Under the pieces are notes generated by a model. That model was not told where the DNA came from. It saw only the letters and a list, made by a program, of their open reading frames with translations, and did not search any database. This document shows, piece by piece, positions 9,227 to 18,364 of a stretch of DNA of 64,000 bases. Both the position numbers and the translations under genes were made by a program. This DNA is from Dysgonomonas sp. UBA5412 (lineage in GTDB: Bacteria; Bacteroidota; Bacteroidia; Bacteroidales; Dysgonomonadaceae): positions 24,440-88,439 of the forward strand of contig DHNQ01000001.1 in NCBI GenBank assembly GCA_002409595.1, read 5' to 3'. Position 1 is the stretch's first letter, and every line of letters starts with the position of its first letter.

Positions 9227-10078
9227 TTATTCTTCTTCTTTAGCAAACTTGCTAGCTACTGCAGCATTGATTGCATCTTGATCATCTTTTTCTACAACAG
9301 GTTTCTTCGCGCCTGCTTTAGCTTTGCGTTCTCTTCTTGGAGCACCTTCTTCATCTTGGGCTTCTGCTGCATTAGCATCTGCTTTTTCGATTTTTCTTTC
9401 TTCTAGTCCTTCTTTGATTGACTCGCAAATACTTCCTAAGATAAGTTCGATAGATTTACCGGCGTCATCATTAGCAGGAATAACGAAATCAACATCCTCA
9501 GGGTTTGAATTTGTATCTACCATAGCAAATACAGGTATTCCCAAACGGCTAGCTTCTCTGATTGCAATATGCTCTTTCATTACGTCTACAACAAACAGTG
9601 CTGAAGGAAGACGAGTTAGATCTTGAATAGAACCTAGAGTCTTTTCTAGTTTAGCACGTTGACGAGTAACTTGAAGTCTTTCACGTTTAGAAAGTGTATC
9701 AAATGTACCATCTTTGATCATTTTGTCGATAGTTGACATTTTTTTCACTGCCTTACGGATTGTAGGGAAGTTAGTCAACATACCTCCTGGCCAACGTTCT
9801 ACTACATATGGCATGTTAACAGTTTGTGCCAAATCAGCAACAACTTGTTTTGCTTGTTTTTTAGTAGCAACGAATAATATTTTTTTTCCAGATTTAGCTA
9901 TTTGCTTCATAGCAGCAGCAGCTTCTTCTGTCTTAGCTATTGTTTTATATAGGTCAATGATGTGGATACCATTGCGCTCCATAAAGATATAAGGAGCCAT
10001 TGCCGGATTCCACTTTCTCTTCAAGTGACCAAAGTGTACACCAGCTTCTAATAATTGGTCGAATTCTAATTTTGCCAT
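9227..10078 (-). CDS. rpsB: 30S ribosomal protein S2
   Basis: 283 residues. The start is MAKLEFDQLLEAGVHFGHLKRKWNP, and the S2 signatures VVERWPGGMLTNF and PVFAMVDTNSNPEDVDFVIPAND are intact. The body aligns with the usual length of about 230-240 residues. The last 40 or so residues are an acidic/basic low-complexity tail (EERKIEKADANAAEAQDEE and on), common in Bacteroidota S2. S2 is needed for late 30S assembly. The 188-base gap between rpsI and this gene holds candidate RNA hairpins that may be an S2 autoregulatory leader. Confidence 0.97.
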   Translation of the reverse strand: MAKLEFDQLLEAGVHFGHLKRKWNPAMAPYIFMERNGIHIIDLYKTIAKTEEAAAAMKQIAKSGKKILFVATKKQAKQVVADLAQTVNMPYVVERWPGGMLTNFPTIRKAVKKMSTIDKMIKDGTFDTLSKRERLQVTRQRAKLEKTLGSIQDLTRLPSALFVVDVMKEHIAIREASRLGIPVFAMVDTNSNPEDVDFVIPANDDAGKSIELILGSICESIKEGLEERKIEKADANAAEAQDEEGAPRRERKAKAGAKKPVVEKDDQDAINAAVASKFAKEEE

Positions 10079-10120
10079 TTTTAGTTTTTGTTTCGTTTAC
10101 TTTCTTTTTCTGTTAGTGAA

Positions 10121-10235
10121 TTGTCGGGTAGCTCGTTAAGAAGTCCCGGCAATTTAGATACTAAACGTAATTTAAGAGATGAGGCCGACTCATCATATAT
10201 TAACCAACTTATAACTTTTATGCAGCATATGCCGC
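10121..10235 (-). promoter_or_regulatory. Structured rpsB 5' leader, candidate S2 autoregulatory element
   Basis: On the minus strand the rpsI-rpsB gap holds three small inverted repeats: GCGGCATATGCTGC (10222-10235), GATGAG-tcggc-CTCATC (10178-10194), and UUGCCGGG/CCCGACAA (10121-10152, one C-A mismatch, 16-base loop). The last ends about 42 bases before the rpsB start. rpsB-tsf leaders are known to bind S2 and repress translation in several phyla. That this is such an element is inference from position and pairing. Confidence 0.45.
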
Positions 10236-10266
10236 AAAAGCACAATTGGATAAGATAATTTCCAAA

Positions 10267-10653
10267 TTAACGTTTTGAGAATTGAAATTTCTTTCTTGCT
10301 CCTGGTTGTCCCGGTTTTTTACGTTCTACAACACGTGGGTCGCGAGTCATAAATCCTTCAGCTCTCAGAGCAGCTTTATCTTCTGGATTGATCTTAACTA
10401 AAGCGCGAGCTATACCAAGACGTGCAGCTTCTGCTTGTCCTTTATATCCACCGCCATTAAGATTAATCTTTATGTCATATTTTTCAGCAACAGCTAATTT
10501 GCTTAACGGTTGTTTTACAACATATTGAAGAATAGTTGAAGGGAAGTAATTGTCTAGTTCACGTTTATTGATCACTATTTTTCCTGTTCCTTCGCTTACG
10601 AATACGCGAGCTATAGCAGCTTTACGTCTTCCTATTGCATTTACTACTTCCAT
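10267..10653 (-). CDS. rpsI: 30S ribosomal protein S9
   Basis: 128 residues, normal S9 length. It starts MEVVNAIGRRKAAIARVFV and has the mid motif LNGGGYKGQAEAARLGIARAL. The C-terminal tail RKKFQFSKR supplies the Lys-Arg end that reaches the P-site tRNA. Only 6 bases separate it from rplM, the standard L13-S9 pair, so the two are co-translated from one message. Confidence 0.98.
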   Translation of the reverse strand: MEVVNAIGRRKAAIARVFVSEGTGKIVINKRELDNYFPSTILQYVVKQPLSKLAVAEKYDIKINLNGGGYKGQAEAARLGIARALVKINPEDKAALRAEGFMTRDPRVVERKKPGQPGARKKFQFSKR

Positions 10654-10659
10654 TAATTA

Positions 10660-11115
10660 TTATTTAAGAGAGTTAATATCAATTGATTTTGGTTGTTGAG
10701 CCTCATGATTATGCTCTGTACCGGCATATACATAAAGGTTCTTAAGAAGAGCTGCTCCAAGGCGGTTTTTAGGCAACATACCTTTTACTACCTTTTCTAC
10801 TAAACGATCAGCGCCTTTTTCCAACAATACTGCTGGAGTTGCTTCTCTTTGCCCTCCGGGATAACCTGTATATCTAAGATAAACTCGATCATTCCATTTG
10901 TTACCTGTAAGAACAACTTTTTCAGCATTGATGATGATCACGTTGTCGCCACAGTCTACATGCGGAGTAAAACTTGGTTTATACTTCCCTCTCAGAAGTT
11001 TTGCCACTTTGGAAGCCATGCGTCCAAGTGTTTGGCCTGTTGCGTCAATCACAACCCATTCTTTTTGTGCGGTTGCTTTGTTCGCTGAAATGGTCTTATA
11101 ACTTAAAGTATCCAC
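10660..11115 (-). CDS. rplM: 50S ribosomal protein L13
   Basis: 151 residues. The signatures WVVIDATGQTLGRMASKVA, GDNVIIINAEKV and VKGMLPKNRLG identify L13, an early-binding 23S rRNA protein. It is the first gene of the L13-S9-S2-EF-Ts run. A CAAAACTA (TAGTTTTG on the minus strand) about 46 bases upstream is the probable -7 element. Confidence 0.98.
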   Translation of the reverse strand: MDTLSYKTISANKATAQKEWVVIDATGQTLGRMASKVAKLLRGKYKPSFTPHVDCGDNVIIINAEKVVLTGNKWNDRVYLRYTGYPGGQREATPAVLLEKGADRLVEKVVKGMLPKNRLGAALLKNLYVYAGTEHNHEAQQPKSIDINSLK

Positions 11116-11160
11116 TTACTTAAAAATTAATTTGGTTAATTACTTCTTTGATTTGTTCAG

Positions 11161-11168
11161 CAAAACTA
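11161..11168 (-). promoter_or_regulatory. Likely -7 element for rplM-rpsI-rpsB-tsf
   Basis: TAGTTTTG on the minus strand fits TAnnTTTG and sits 45 to 53 bases upstream of the rplM start. No TTTG-like -33 was found at the right distance, so only half the promoter is supported. Confidence 0.4.
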
Positions 11169-11301
11169 CCCGCTTATTGAGCTAAGATATAATAAACGAT
11201 AATCGCCTGCAAATCATTTTTTTACGTTTTATTTCGTAATAATCGGCTCGCAAAATTACAAATAATCAGTGGATTAACAAAATGTTATTCACTTCTTTTT
11301 C

Positions 11302-12168
11302 TTAATTTGCAACAAAAAATCCAGTAGAAATATTTACACTACTCTCTTTTCCTTCGGAATCTTTTACTTTTATAACAAATTCTGCACCAGCTTTATGAGG
11401 AGTAACTTTTATAGTAGCAGGGTTAGACAATATAGCCAACGTCTTTTCTCCATTATACTCTAATAGCTCACAAGATCCAATCCCGGCATCTGAGGATTCA
11501 ACCTTATATCCACCGTTACCACTGTAGATATGAAAATAATAATCTCTATTATAGACATCTAAATTCGTATCGCCTCGACTTAAAATTAGATCATAAGCCT
11601 CAACTACATGAATATCAAATATATGATTTAATGATGATATAGCATTATAAATAGATAGTTGTGCTTTTCCTAAAGCAATCCCTTTTATCCAAACTTTTTT
11701 CTTTTCATATATCGGATCATATCTGAGAATATAGCTATTAGAGAGACTAACCATACCCGTATTAATGTATTGAGGATAATGTATTTCTTTTTCATCGTTT
11801 AATTTTATATATACAATATCACTTGTCACCTCAATATTCTTTATCTCATCACTCACTGAAACACGCACATATGATGAAACGTTATTTTCATTAGTTATGG
11901 TAACATCTACATTTCCTTTCTTTAGTGCTATTATATAAAATTTACTTGAACCCCACAATCTTGTAACCTTTACTACACCTTCTTCTGACATTCTTATTTT
12001 ATACTGCTCATCTCCCCCATCCAAAACCTGGACTAAAGCATATTGATTTTCATTATTCAACACACATTCATTCATACTCAACTTCAACTCTGGCACATAG
12101 GTGTCATCATCATTCCCACAAGCAATAAAAAAAGAGATAATTACAAGAATAAAAAAGATTTTTTTCAT
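11302..12168 (-). CDS. Exported lipoprotein of unknown function
   Basis: 288 residues. The lipoprotein signal peptide is MKKIFFILVIISFFIAC with the acylated Cys at residue 17, followed by GNDDD. Asp residues next to the Cys are compatible with sorting away from the inner membrane in Bacteroidota, although surface-export signals vary. The rest reads as successive beta-strands with Ig-like spacing (VRVSVSDEIKNIEVTSD, SSVNISTG), suggesting two or three Ig-like/Big2-like domains. The 72-base gap to the upstream membrane protein on the same strand suggests a shared transcript. I do not recognise the exact family. Confidence 0.6.
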   Translation of the reverse strand: MKKIFFILVIISFFIACGNDDDTYVPELKLSMNECVLNNENQYALVQVLDGGDEQYKIRMSEEGVVKVTRLWGSSKFYIIALKKGNVDVTITNENNVSSYVRVSVSDEIKNIEVTSDIVYIKLNDEKEIHYPQYINTGMVSLSNSYILRYDPIYEKKKVWIKGIALGKAQLSIYNAISSLNHIFDIHVVEAYDLILSRGDTNLDVYNRDYYFHIYSGNGGYKVESSDAGIGSCELLEYNGEKTLAILSNPATIKVTPHKAGAEFVIKVKDSEGKESSVNISTGFFVAN

Positions 12169-12239
12169 AACAACAATTGGTATATAAATTTAATAATAAG
12201 AGCATGCAAAGGTATTAATTTCACAAAAGAAATAGAAAA

Positions 12240-13973
12240 TTAATTAAAAAAAACACATCCTCCTTTTGCTTTAAAACCGTCTTGCATAGAATTCCCTCTA
12301 GCCTCAATACACTCCAACGGAAGAAATTTTGCGTAATGGCTTTCTATACTGGCAGGCAACTCCATATCATAGGGTAATTCTGAACTGACCCAAATACTTT
12401 GATCATTGTTGATTGAGTATGATCTAAAGCTTTGTAATACATCTATACCATTAGCTTTTTGCTGATCTCTTACCGTATATGGCTCATTCAATATGTGTGA
12501 AATTAATTCAGCCTTAGCAATATTAGTTTGTCCACTGAAACCATAGTATCTAGTAGTTGTCCAGAAAAAAAGGCTAAAAACAAAGAAAACTGAAAGAGTT
12601 TTACCAATGGAAGGCAAATATTTTTCTTTGTTATAAAAAAATAAAATACAACCAACACATATGACTGCACACAGCAACCCTGAGACAAAACGTATATCAG
12701 GTCCACCAATTGCCCAAATCGCTATAGTAAAAATAAATATCTGATATATCAGACAGAGACAAGGTTTCACTGTTCTCCGTGTCCTTATCAAATAGCAAGT
12801 CATAAAAACCAGACACACGACGACCAACAAATATATAACATCTGTCAGTATATTTATTGCCAACGGATCTCTCTGGCTCATATGTGGATAGCGCAATGCT
12901 ATTCGAAAAAAATAATAACCTATACCCGAAATATATTCTTTCTCCTTGATTGCTACTTCTTGAGGTACTTTCCAATCGAATGAGAATAGATCTATTTGAT
13001 AAAATGGAAAAACCAAATAGCCTGAGACTATAACATTTCTTATCAGCCATGGAATTAAAATAGCCAAACTGATTATACCAAGAAACACTACAATTTTATA
13101 TTTTTTCTCTTTGATCAGATAATATAGCAGATAAAGGCTAATAAATCCGACAGGGAAAATAGATATTTTACATGTAATCAAAAATACGGGCAGAATAAAG
13201 AGAAGCAAACGATTTTCTTTCAGAATATCAGGATATATCACAATCCTAGCTATAACATAGAAAATTATAAAATTAGGCAATATATCTGTCGACGTATTAC
13301 CCAGAAAATAGATTGACACCCAGAACAACAGGATATAAGACAGCAATAAGATTACTCTTTTCATCTCATATCGAGAGGAAATTAATTCATACAACACCCA
13401 GCATCCGAGAAGGGTAACAATTAATGGTTGAAGTGGATAGATAGCTTCGCCAAGCAAAAATCGAAATGTAAATATGGCGCTTAACAGAAAATAATTTGAA
13501 TTGAAACCAAACCGATCATCCAGATTTGCCAAGCCAGGAACAACTGCATACTTTTCGTTCCATCTTATATTTTGCATATGATAAAAAGCTGAATCATATA
13601 CGTCTTGCTGCCATGTAAAAAAATAGAGCGAAGACAAAACAAATAGAAACAGCAATCCGATCTCGGCAACAGATAGACTTTCTTTCAATTCTTTTTTTAG
13701 CTCAGAAAAAATAGATAAAAGCCGTTTGTAAGAAAACACCCAATAATTAAAAGACACAAGAAAGCAAATCAATAGGAAAAATTGGTTGGATGGCAACCAC
13801 AACGACCATATAGACAAAGGGATTATAACAAAAGACAATCCGAGCAGAATCTTATCTACCGGATTGTAATCTTCACTGCGTCGGCAAAGCTTATTGAATA
13901 GCACGAGTATCATATCCCCAAACGAAAAGAGAGTAAAGAATATGATTATCCACGTAATGATATTTATAAGCAC
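12240..13973 (-). CDS. Polytopic membrane protein, LIC_10190/GT-C-like
   Basis: 577 residues with about 11-13 hydrophobic helices spread along the length. The start MLINIITWIIIFFTLFSFGDMI, the Asp/Tyr/Asn motif DVYDSAFYHMQNIRWNEKYAVVPGLANL in the first large loop, and the C-terminal soluble segment recall the LIC_10190-type membrane proteins and GT-C glycosyltransferases, in which an acidic first loop binds a lipid-linked sugar. It may therefore transfer or handle envelope sugars. Its downstream neighbour is a lipoprotein. The membrane topology is clear; the functional assignment is tentative. Confidence 0.6.
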   Translation of the reverse strand: MLINIITWIIIFFTLFSFGDMILVLFNKLCRRSEDYNPVDKILLGLSFVIIPLSIWSLWLPSNQFFLLICFLVSFNYWVFSYKRLLSIFSELKKELKESLSVAEIGLLFLFVLSSLYFFTWQQDVYDSAFYHMQNIRWNEKYAVVPGLANLDDRFGFNSNYFLLSAIFTFRFLLGEAIYPLQPLIVTLLGCWVLYELISSRYEMKRVILLLSYILLFWVSIYFLGNTSTDILPNFIIFYVIARIVIYPDILKENRLLLFILPVFLITCKISIFPVGFISLYLLYYLIKEKKYKIVVFLGIISLAILIPWLIRNVIVSGYLVFPFYQIDLFSFDWKVPQEVAIKEKEYISGIGYYFFRIALRYPHMSQRDPLAINILTDVIYLLVVVCLVFMTCYLIRTRRTVKPCLCLIYQIFIFTIAIWAIGGPDIRFVSGLLCAVICVGCILFFYNKEKYLPSIGKTLSVFFVFSLFFWTTTRYYGFSGQTNIAKAELISHILNEPYTVRDQQKANGIDVLQSFRSYSINNDQSIWVSSELPYDMELPASIESHYAKFLPLECIEARGNSMQDGFKAKGGCVFFN

Positions 13974-14007
13974 CTTTCTTGTATATTATATATAGTTTCG
14001 GACAGAG

Positions 14008-14802
14008 TTATATAGCGACCTCTCCCTTTATATGTGGATGCGGATCATAGCCTTCAAGGGCAAAGTCTTCATATTTAAAATCAAAGATACTTTTAACATC
14101 GGGATTGATCACCATACGAGGCAAGGGTCTAAAATCGCGAGTAAGTTGCAACTTCACTTGCTCCAGATGATTTGTATAAATATGAGCATCTCCTAATGTA
14201 TGTACAAATTCTCCGGCTTCCAAACCGGTTACCTGTGCCATCATTTGCAAAAGCAAGGCGTATGAAGCTATATTGAACGGCACTCCTAAAAATATATCCG
14301 CACTGCGTTGGTACAATTGCAAACTCAACTTTCCGTCAGCTACATAAAACTGAAAGAAAGCATGACATGGAGGTAATTTCATATTTGGGATGTCTGCAAC
14401 GTTCCAAGCACTGACTATAATACGGCGAGAATCGGGATTGTTTTTTATCGTATCCACAGTTTCAGCGATCTGATCTATATACCCACCATTATAGTCGGGC
14501 CATGAACGCCATTGATAACCATAGATATGCCCCAAATCTCCATTCTCGTCTGCCCATTCGTTCCAAATACGGACACCATGATCTTGCAGGTATTTGACAT
14601 TGGTATCTCCTGCCAAAAACCACAATAGTTCGTATATTATAGATTTTAGATGTAATTTCTTTGTTGTAAGCACGGGAAAGCCTTCTCCAAGGTTGTAACG
14701 GCTTTGATGACCGAATACACTAATTGTTCCCGTACCGGTGCGGTCACTCTTATAAGTACCTTCCTCCAGAACACGTTTTAGTAAGTCGTGATATTGTTTC
14801 AT
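14008..14802 (-). CDS. thyA: Thymidylate synthase
   Basis: Makes dTMP from dUMP with methylene-tetrahydrofolate. The start at 14802 (MKQYHDLLKRVLEEGTYKSDRTG) gives exactly 264 residues, the E. coli length; the longer frame to 14841 adds an unsupported 13-residue leader. The nucleophile Cys146 lies in LPPCHAFFQF, in the same position as in E. coli. The dUMP-binding RSADIFLGVPFNIASYALL and the C-terminal ending are intact. No folA follows within the window; the gene stands 102 bases after the PuuD-M19 gene on the same strand. Confidence 0.97.
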   Translation of the reverse strand: MKQYHDLLKRVLEEGTYKSDRTGTGTISVFGHQSRYNLGEGFPVLTTKKLHLKSIIYELLWFLAGDTNVKYLQDHGVRIWNEWADENGDLGHIYGYQWRSWPDYNGGYIDQIAETVDTIKNNPDSRRIIVSAWNVADIPNMKLPPCHAFFQFYVADGKLSLQLYQRSADIFLGVPFNIASYALLLQMMAQVTGLEAGEFVHTLGDAHIYTNHLEQVKLQLTRDFRPLPRMVINPDVKSIFDFKYEDFALEGYDPHPHIKGEVAI

Positions 14803-14904
14803 ATTTGGATTTTTGTTTTTCTTCGAAAGTGAATGGTACAAAAATACGATATATTTTTATCTAAAAAAAGAAGCCCAGCTTCAGGATTTTGTAATATTCC
14901 GTAA

Positions 14905-16746
14905 TTAATCTTTTCTGCTTTGCTGTACATCAGTGAGTACTCTCAAGAAATTACCTCCCCATATTTTTGAAATATCACTCTCTGTATATCCTCTTTCGAG
15001 CAGCTTTACGGTGATATTTATCATATCATTGCTACCTCGACAACCGATCAATCCTCCGCCGCCATCAAAATCGGACGCGATCCCGACATGATCTATTCCT
15101 GCCACTTTAACGGCATAATCTATATGATTCATCGCATCCTCAAGGTTAGCCTTTTTAGTATCTTTATTTACAAAAAGGTCTACAAGACATATCTGAACCA
15201 CACCTCCTTTGTTTGCAATTGCCTGCATCTGTTTATCTGTGAGATTGCGATCGTGATAACATAGGGCTTGAACGGAAGAATGGGATGCAATGATAGGCTG
15301 ATCAGAAAGTTGGATAACATCCCAAAACGTTTTTTCTCCGACATGTGATATATCGACCAAAACACCTAAACGGTTCATTTCTTTAACTACCTCACGTCCA
15401 TAAGGACTCAATCCATTCCATTCGTGTTTAGTATCACTCGAAGTATCACAAATATCATTATCTTTGGTATGGCACAGAGTTATATAATTTACTCCCATTT
15501 TCTGGAAGCGTGCAATATTCCTTATATCTTTCCCGATACCATATCCGTTTTCTATACCAATGAAGATTGCTTTTTTCCCTTCTTTTTTCAATCGCACCAA
15601 ATCATCCGCAGTATATGCTATACCACAAATATCTTTATTTTTATCTACTTGTGTATAAATTCCTTTTATCAGTCCTTCTATTTTATCCACAGCCTTCTGT
15701 GTCGATTCTTTATCACGAGCGCCCTGTCCCGTATAAGCAGCGAAGAAAATAGCATCGAGCATTCCCTCCTCCATCTTTGGGATGTTGACCTGATTATCCT
15801 CCCTCTTGCCTATATCAAAACCTGAACGCTTAAATTCTAATGGAGTATCGCAATGTGTATCTACGGACAATATCCGAGAATGTATTGCTTTTGCCTTTTG
15901 GTATATTTCAGCTTCTTTCACGATAAATTTAAATATTTTCAACATTGTAGTATCGCCACCCGAAACATGACCTTCGGGATGCCATTGTATTCCTAAAATA
16001 GAACGATTGGGATATGCTTCGATTGCTTCTACAACTCCATCATTGGTTCTTGCAACAACACGAAATCCGGGTGCAACATCTTTCACTGCCTGATGATGAA
16101 ATGTATTAGTAAGAAGACTTGTAGTACCAAGTATTTCACCCAATTTCGAGTCTTTTTCGACAGAAACATTATGAGTACCGATTGTTCTCGACTCTGTTTG
16201 ATTATGATTCAATTTGCTCTCTTTTATCTGGCTTGGAATATCTTGATATAATGATCCTCCAAATGCTACATTAACGATCTGCTCTCCTCTACAAATAGCC
16301 AATACCGGCACATTGCGGTCTGTAGCCAGCTTTATCAACATAAGATCGTATGTATCACGAATAGAATCGACCACAGTTACCTCTGCCGATTGCTCTTCCT
16401 TATAATATAAAGGGTCAATATCTTCTCCACCCGTCATAACAAGCCCATCTAAGTCTTTCACCATATCTCTTAACATAGCCCCATCCGTTATTGCCGGGAT
16501 AATAAAAGGTTTACCTCCCGCTCTCAGAACAGCATCTATATATGTAGACCGTACAACGGAACTCCCTTCATGCGTTCTGCCTGCCGAAATACCAATCAAC
16601 GGAGCTTCTTTTTGTCGAAGATCAACAAATACGGAATCTACAATCTTATTTAAAACTTTCAAATCGGGCGCATAAGCTACTTGACTATATACCGACATAT
16701 TGATAAGTAGCAAAAAGGTAATGATTACAGACGAAAATCTTATCAT
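14905..16746 (-). CDS. Exported fusion: class I glutamine amidotransferase-like (C26/PuuD) plus M19 membrane dipeptidase
   Basis: 613 residues in two enzymes. After a signal peptide (residues 1-21), residues about 48-280 form a gamma-glutamyl hydrolase/PuuD-like domain with nucleophile Cys152 in AICRGEQ and the His256/Glu258 pair in IQWHPEG. Residues about 290-610 form an M19 renal-dipeptidase-like domain with metal ligands H298xD300 (DTHCD), Glu399, His468 (ISHVG) and His489 (ASHSS), plus SDFDGGGG. All catalytic residues are present. It probably cleaves gamma-glutamyl bonds and dipeptides in the periplasm. It follows the symporter gene by 13 bases, which suggests coupled hydrolysis and uptake. 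The substrate is unproven. Confidence 0.85.
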   Translation of the reverse strand: MIRFSSVIITFLLLINMSVYSQVAYAPDLKVLNKIVDSVFVDLRQKEAPLIGISAGRTHEGSSVVRSTYIDAVLRAGGKPFIIPAITDGAMLRDMVKDLDGLVMTGGEDIDPLYYKEEQSAEVTVVDSIRDTYDLMLIKLATDRNVPVLAICRGEQIVNVAFGGSLYQDIPSQIKESKLNHNQTESRTIGTHNVSVEKDSKLGEILGTTSLLTNTFHHQAVKDVAPGFRVVARTNDGVVEAIEAYPNRSILGIQWHPEGHVSGGDTTMLKIFKFIVKEAEIYQKAKAIHSRILSVDTHCDTPLEFKRSGFDIGKREDNQVNIPKMEEGMLDAIFFAAYTGQGARDKESTQKAVDKIEGLIKGIYTQVDKNKDICGIAYTADDLVRLKKEGKKAIFIGIENGYGIGKDIRNIARFQKMGVNYITLCHTKDNDICDTSSDTKHEWNGLSPYGREVVKEMNRLGVLVDISHVGEKTFWDVIQLSDQPIIASHSSVQALCYHDRNLTDKQMQAIANKGGVVQICLVDLFVNKDTKKANLEDAMNHIDYAVKVAGIDHVGIASDFDGGGGLIGCRGSNDMINITVKLLERGYTESDISKIWGGNFLRVLTDVQQSRKD

Positions 16747-16759
16747 AATATCATATTTA

Positions 16760-17998
16760 TTAAATAGTTAGTTGCCGTTTCAGCCAGTCTTTGCCCAACG
16801 TAAGGCGCGTTACAAGAACAGAACACACTACATTACCCGTAGAGTTAAGTAATGTGGCTGGAATATCGACAATGGTACTTATTATCATTAAAGTTCCGGC
16901 TAATTGGGGAGAAAATCCGAATATGGAACAGATCAGCAATTCGCCCGTCATACCACCACTAGGTATTGCACCCATCACCGCTCCTACAAGTAGAGCCACC
17001 CCTATTATGGCAAACATATTGGTAGAAGACGTTAACTCCTGACCGAAAATGGTAAACAAAAACACAACTTTGAGAACGCCAGCCATTACTGATCCGTCTT
17101 TGTGAATATTTGTTCCAAGGGGAACCACTGTTTCCGCTATATTATCGGGGACTCCCATTCTTTTTGAAGATTCAATATTGACAGGAATACAGGCTGCGCT
17201 GGATGATGTTGCAATCGCCATCAAAGATGGAGTAGGTATATTTTTCCAAAAAAGAATGAAAGCTTTTTTACCTCCGGCTACAAACATGTAAATCGAGTTC
17301 AGTACAAAAAAAGATATAACCGTTATGATAAGATACAAGAGGAAGACATGAAGGTAACCATTCAATATTTGCCCTCCGAGTTTACCTACTGTGTCTGCAA
17401 AATAACAACCCAGACCAATGGGAGCAGCGAGCATTATAATACTCATCATTTTTAATATAACTGTATTTGCTGCACTTAAAAGATCCGATATTAACTTTCC
17501 TTTTTCACCCGACAAAGCCGTGGCTAACCCAAAGAAAAGTGAAAATATGATGAGGGGAAGCAAATTCGATTTAGTAAACAATTGTTGAAAATCAGAAACA
17601 GTCAGAGTATTAACAAATACATCTGCCGAGGCAAGCTGTCTTACGGTCTGTTCCGGCATACCGGATAATAGTTCGGCTCGGTCTACATTCCCTAAAGGGT
17701 TGTAGAGAAGAGTTAGGATATATGCGACTATGGCAGCAATAACGGCTGTGAATAGAAAGACGAAGATAATGTTTCCGATCACCTTTCCAACCATACTCGA
17801 CTGTTTCATATTGCAAACGGATGAGGATACACTGAAAAAGACCAACGGAACGATGAGTACAAACATCAGATTGAGAAATATATCGCCAATGGGCTTTACG
17901 ATAGAAGTGCTCTCGCCAAATACGACACCACAAATTCCGCCGATCAGGATTCCACAAAGCAGAAGTAATGTAAAAGCATAATTCTTTAGGATATTCAT
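16760..17998 (-). CDS. Dicarboxylate/amino acid:cation symporter (DAACS family)
   Basis: 412 residues with the GltPh-like plan of eight membrane helices and two re-entrant hairpins. Diagnostic segments are the Ser-rich hairpin ATSSSAACIPVNIESS, the helix-7 cation site GTNIHKDGSVM (NMDGT-like, altered) and the HP2 loop IPSGGMTGELL. Family members carry glutamate, aspartate, serine/threonine or dicarboxylates with Na+ or H+. The helix-7 NMDGT motif is changed here to NIHKDGS, so the ion coupling may differ. It leads a two-gene unit with the exported fusion hydrolase, 13 bases apart, which points to uptake of released amino acids. Confidence 0.85.
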   Translation of the reverse strand: MNILKNYAFTLLLLCGILIGGICGVVFGESTSIVKPIGDIFLNLMFVLIVPLVFFSVSSSVCNMKQSSMVGKVIGNIIFVFLFTAVIAAIVAYILTLLYNPLGNVDRAELLSGMPEQTVRQLASADVFVNTLTVSDFQQLFTKSNLLPLIIFSLFFGLATALSGEKGKLISDLLSAANTVILKMMSIIMLAAPIGLGCYFADTVGKLGGQILNGYLHVFLLYLIITVISFFVLNSIYMFVAGGKKAFILFWKNIPTPSLMAIATSSSAACIPVNIESSKRMGVPDNIAETVVPLGTNIHKDGSVMAGVLKVVFLFTIFGQELTSSTNMFAIIGVALLVGAVMGAIPSGGMTGELLICSIFGFSPQLAGTLMIISTIVDIPATLLNSTGNVVCSVLVTRLTLGKDWLKRQLTI

Positions 17999-18194
17999 CT
18001 AAAAAAAGATTATAATATTCTGCATTAGTAATACAAACTTTTTGTATTGTATCTTTTGACAAAGATAATTATTAAAGTATTAAAACATTTTGCTTTCAAA
18101 GATATAATGAATGCAAAATACAGCATTATCCACTCTTCTTTTTTGAGTGAAGATTCGTTTTTCTCTCAAAACACAAGTTTTTTATTATTACCTC

Positions 18195-18224
18195 TTGTTA
18201 TTATAATAAAAATACATATATTTG
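18195..18224 (+). promoter_or_regulatory. Promoter of tRNA-His
   Basis: TTG at 18195-18197, exactly 19 bases, then TATATTTG at 18217-18224: a full match to the Bacteroidota -33/-7 consensus. It ends 18 bases before the tRNA, so the primary transcript has a very short leader. Confidence 0.75.
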
Positions 18225-18242
18225 CACCGCAATTGCAAAAAT

Positions 18243-18317
<75 letters not shown>

Positions 18318-18319
18318 CT

Positions 18320-18364
18320 AAAAGGAAAAAGAATCGTTTAGACTAAACGATTCTTTTTCCTTTT
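18320..18364. terminator. Very long perfect terminator hairpin after tRNA-His
   Basis: Arms 18320-18340 and 18344-18364 are exact reverse complements (21 bp) around a 3-base GAC loop, followed by T-rich DNA. It begins 2 bases after the tRNA 3' CCC-TA and would terminate transcription in either direction. Confidence 0.9.

Noticed and set aside
17610..18062. 150-codon minus-strand frame overlapping the symporter start
   Set aside because: Reads the symporter in another frame; the symporter frame has full DAACS signatures.
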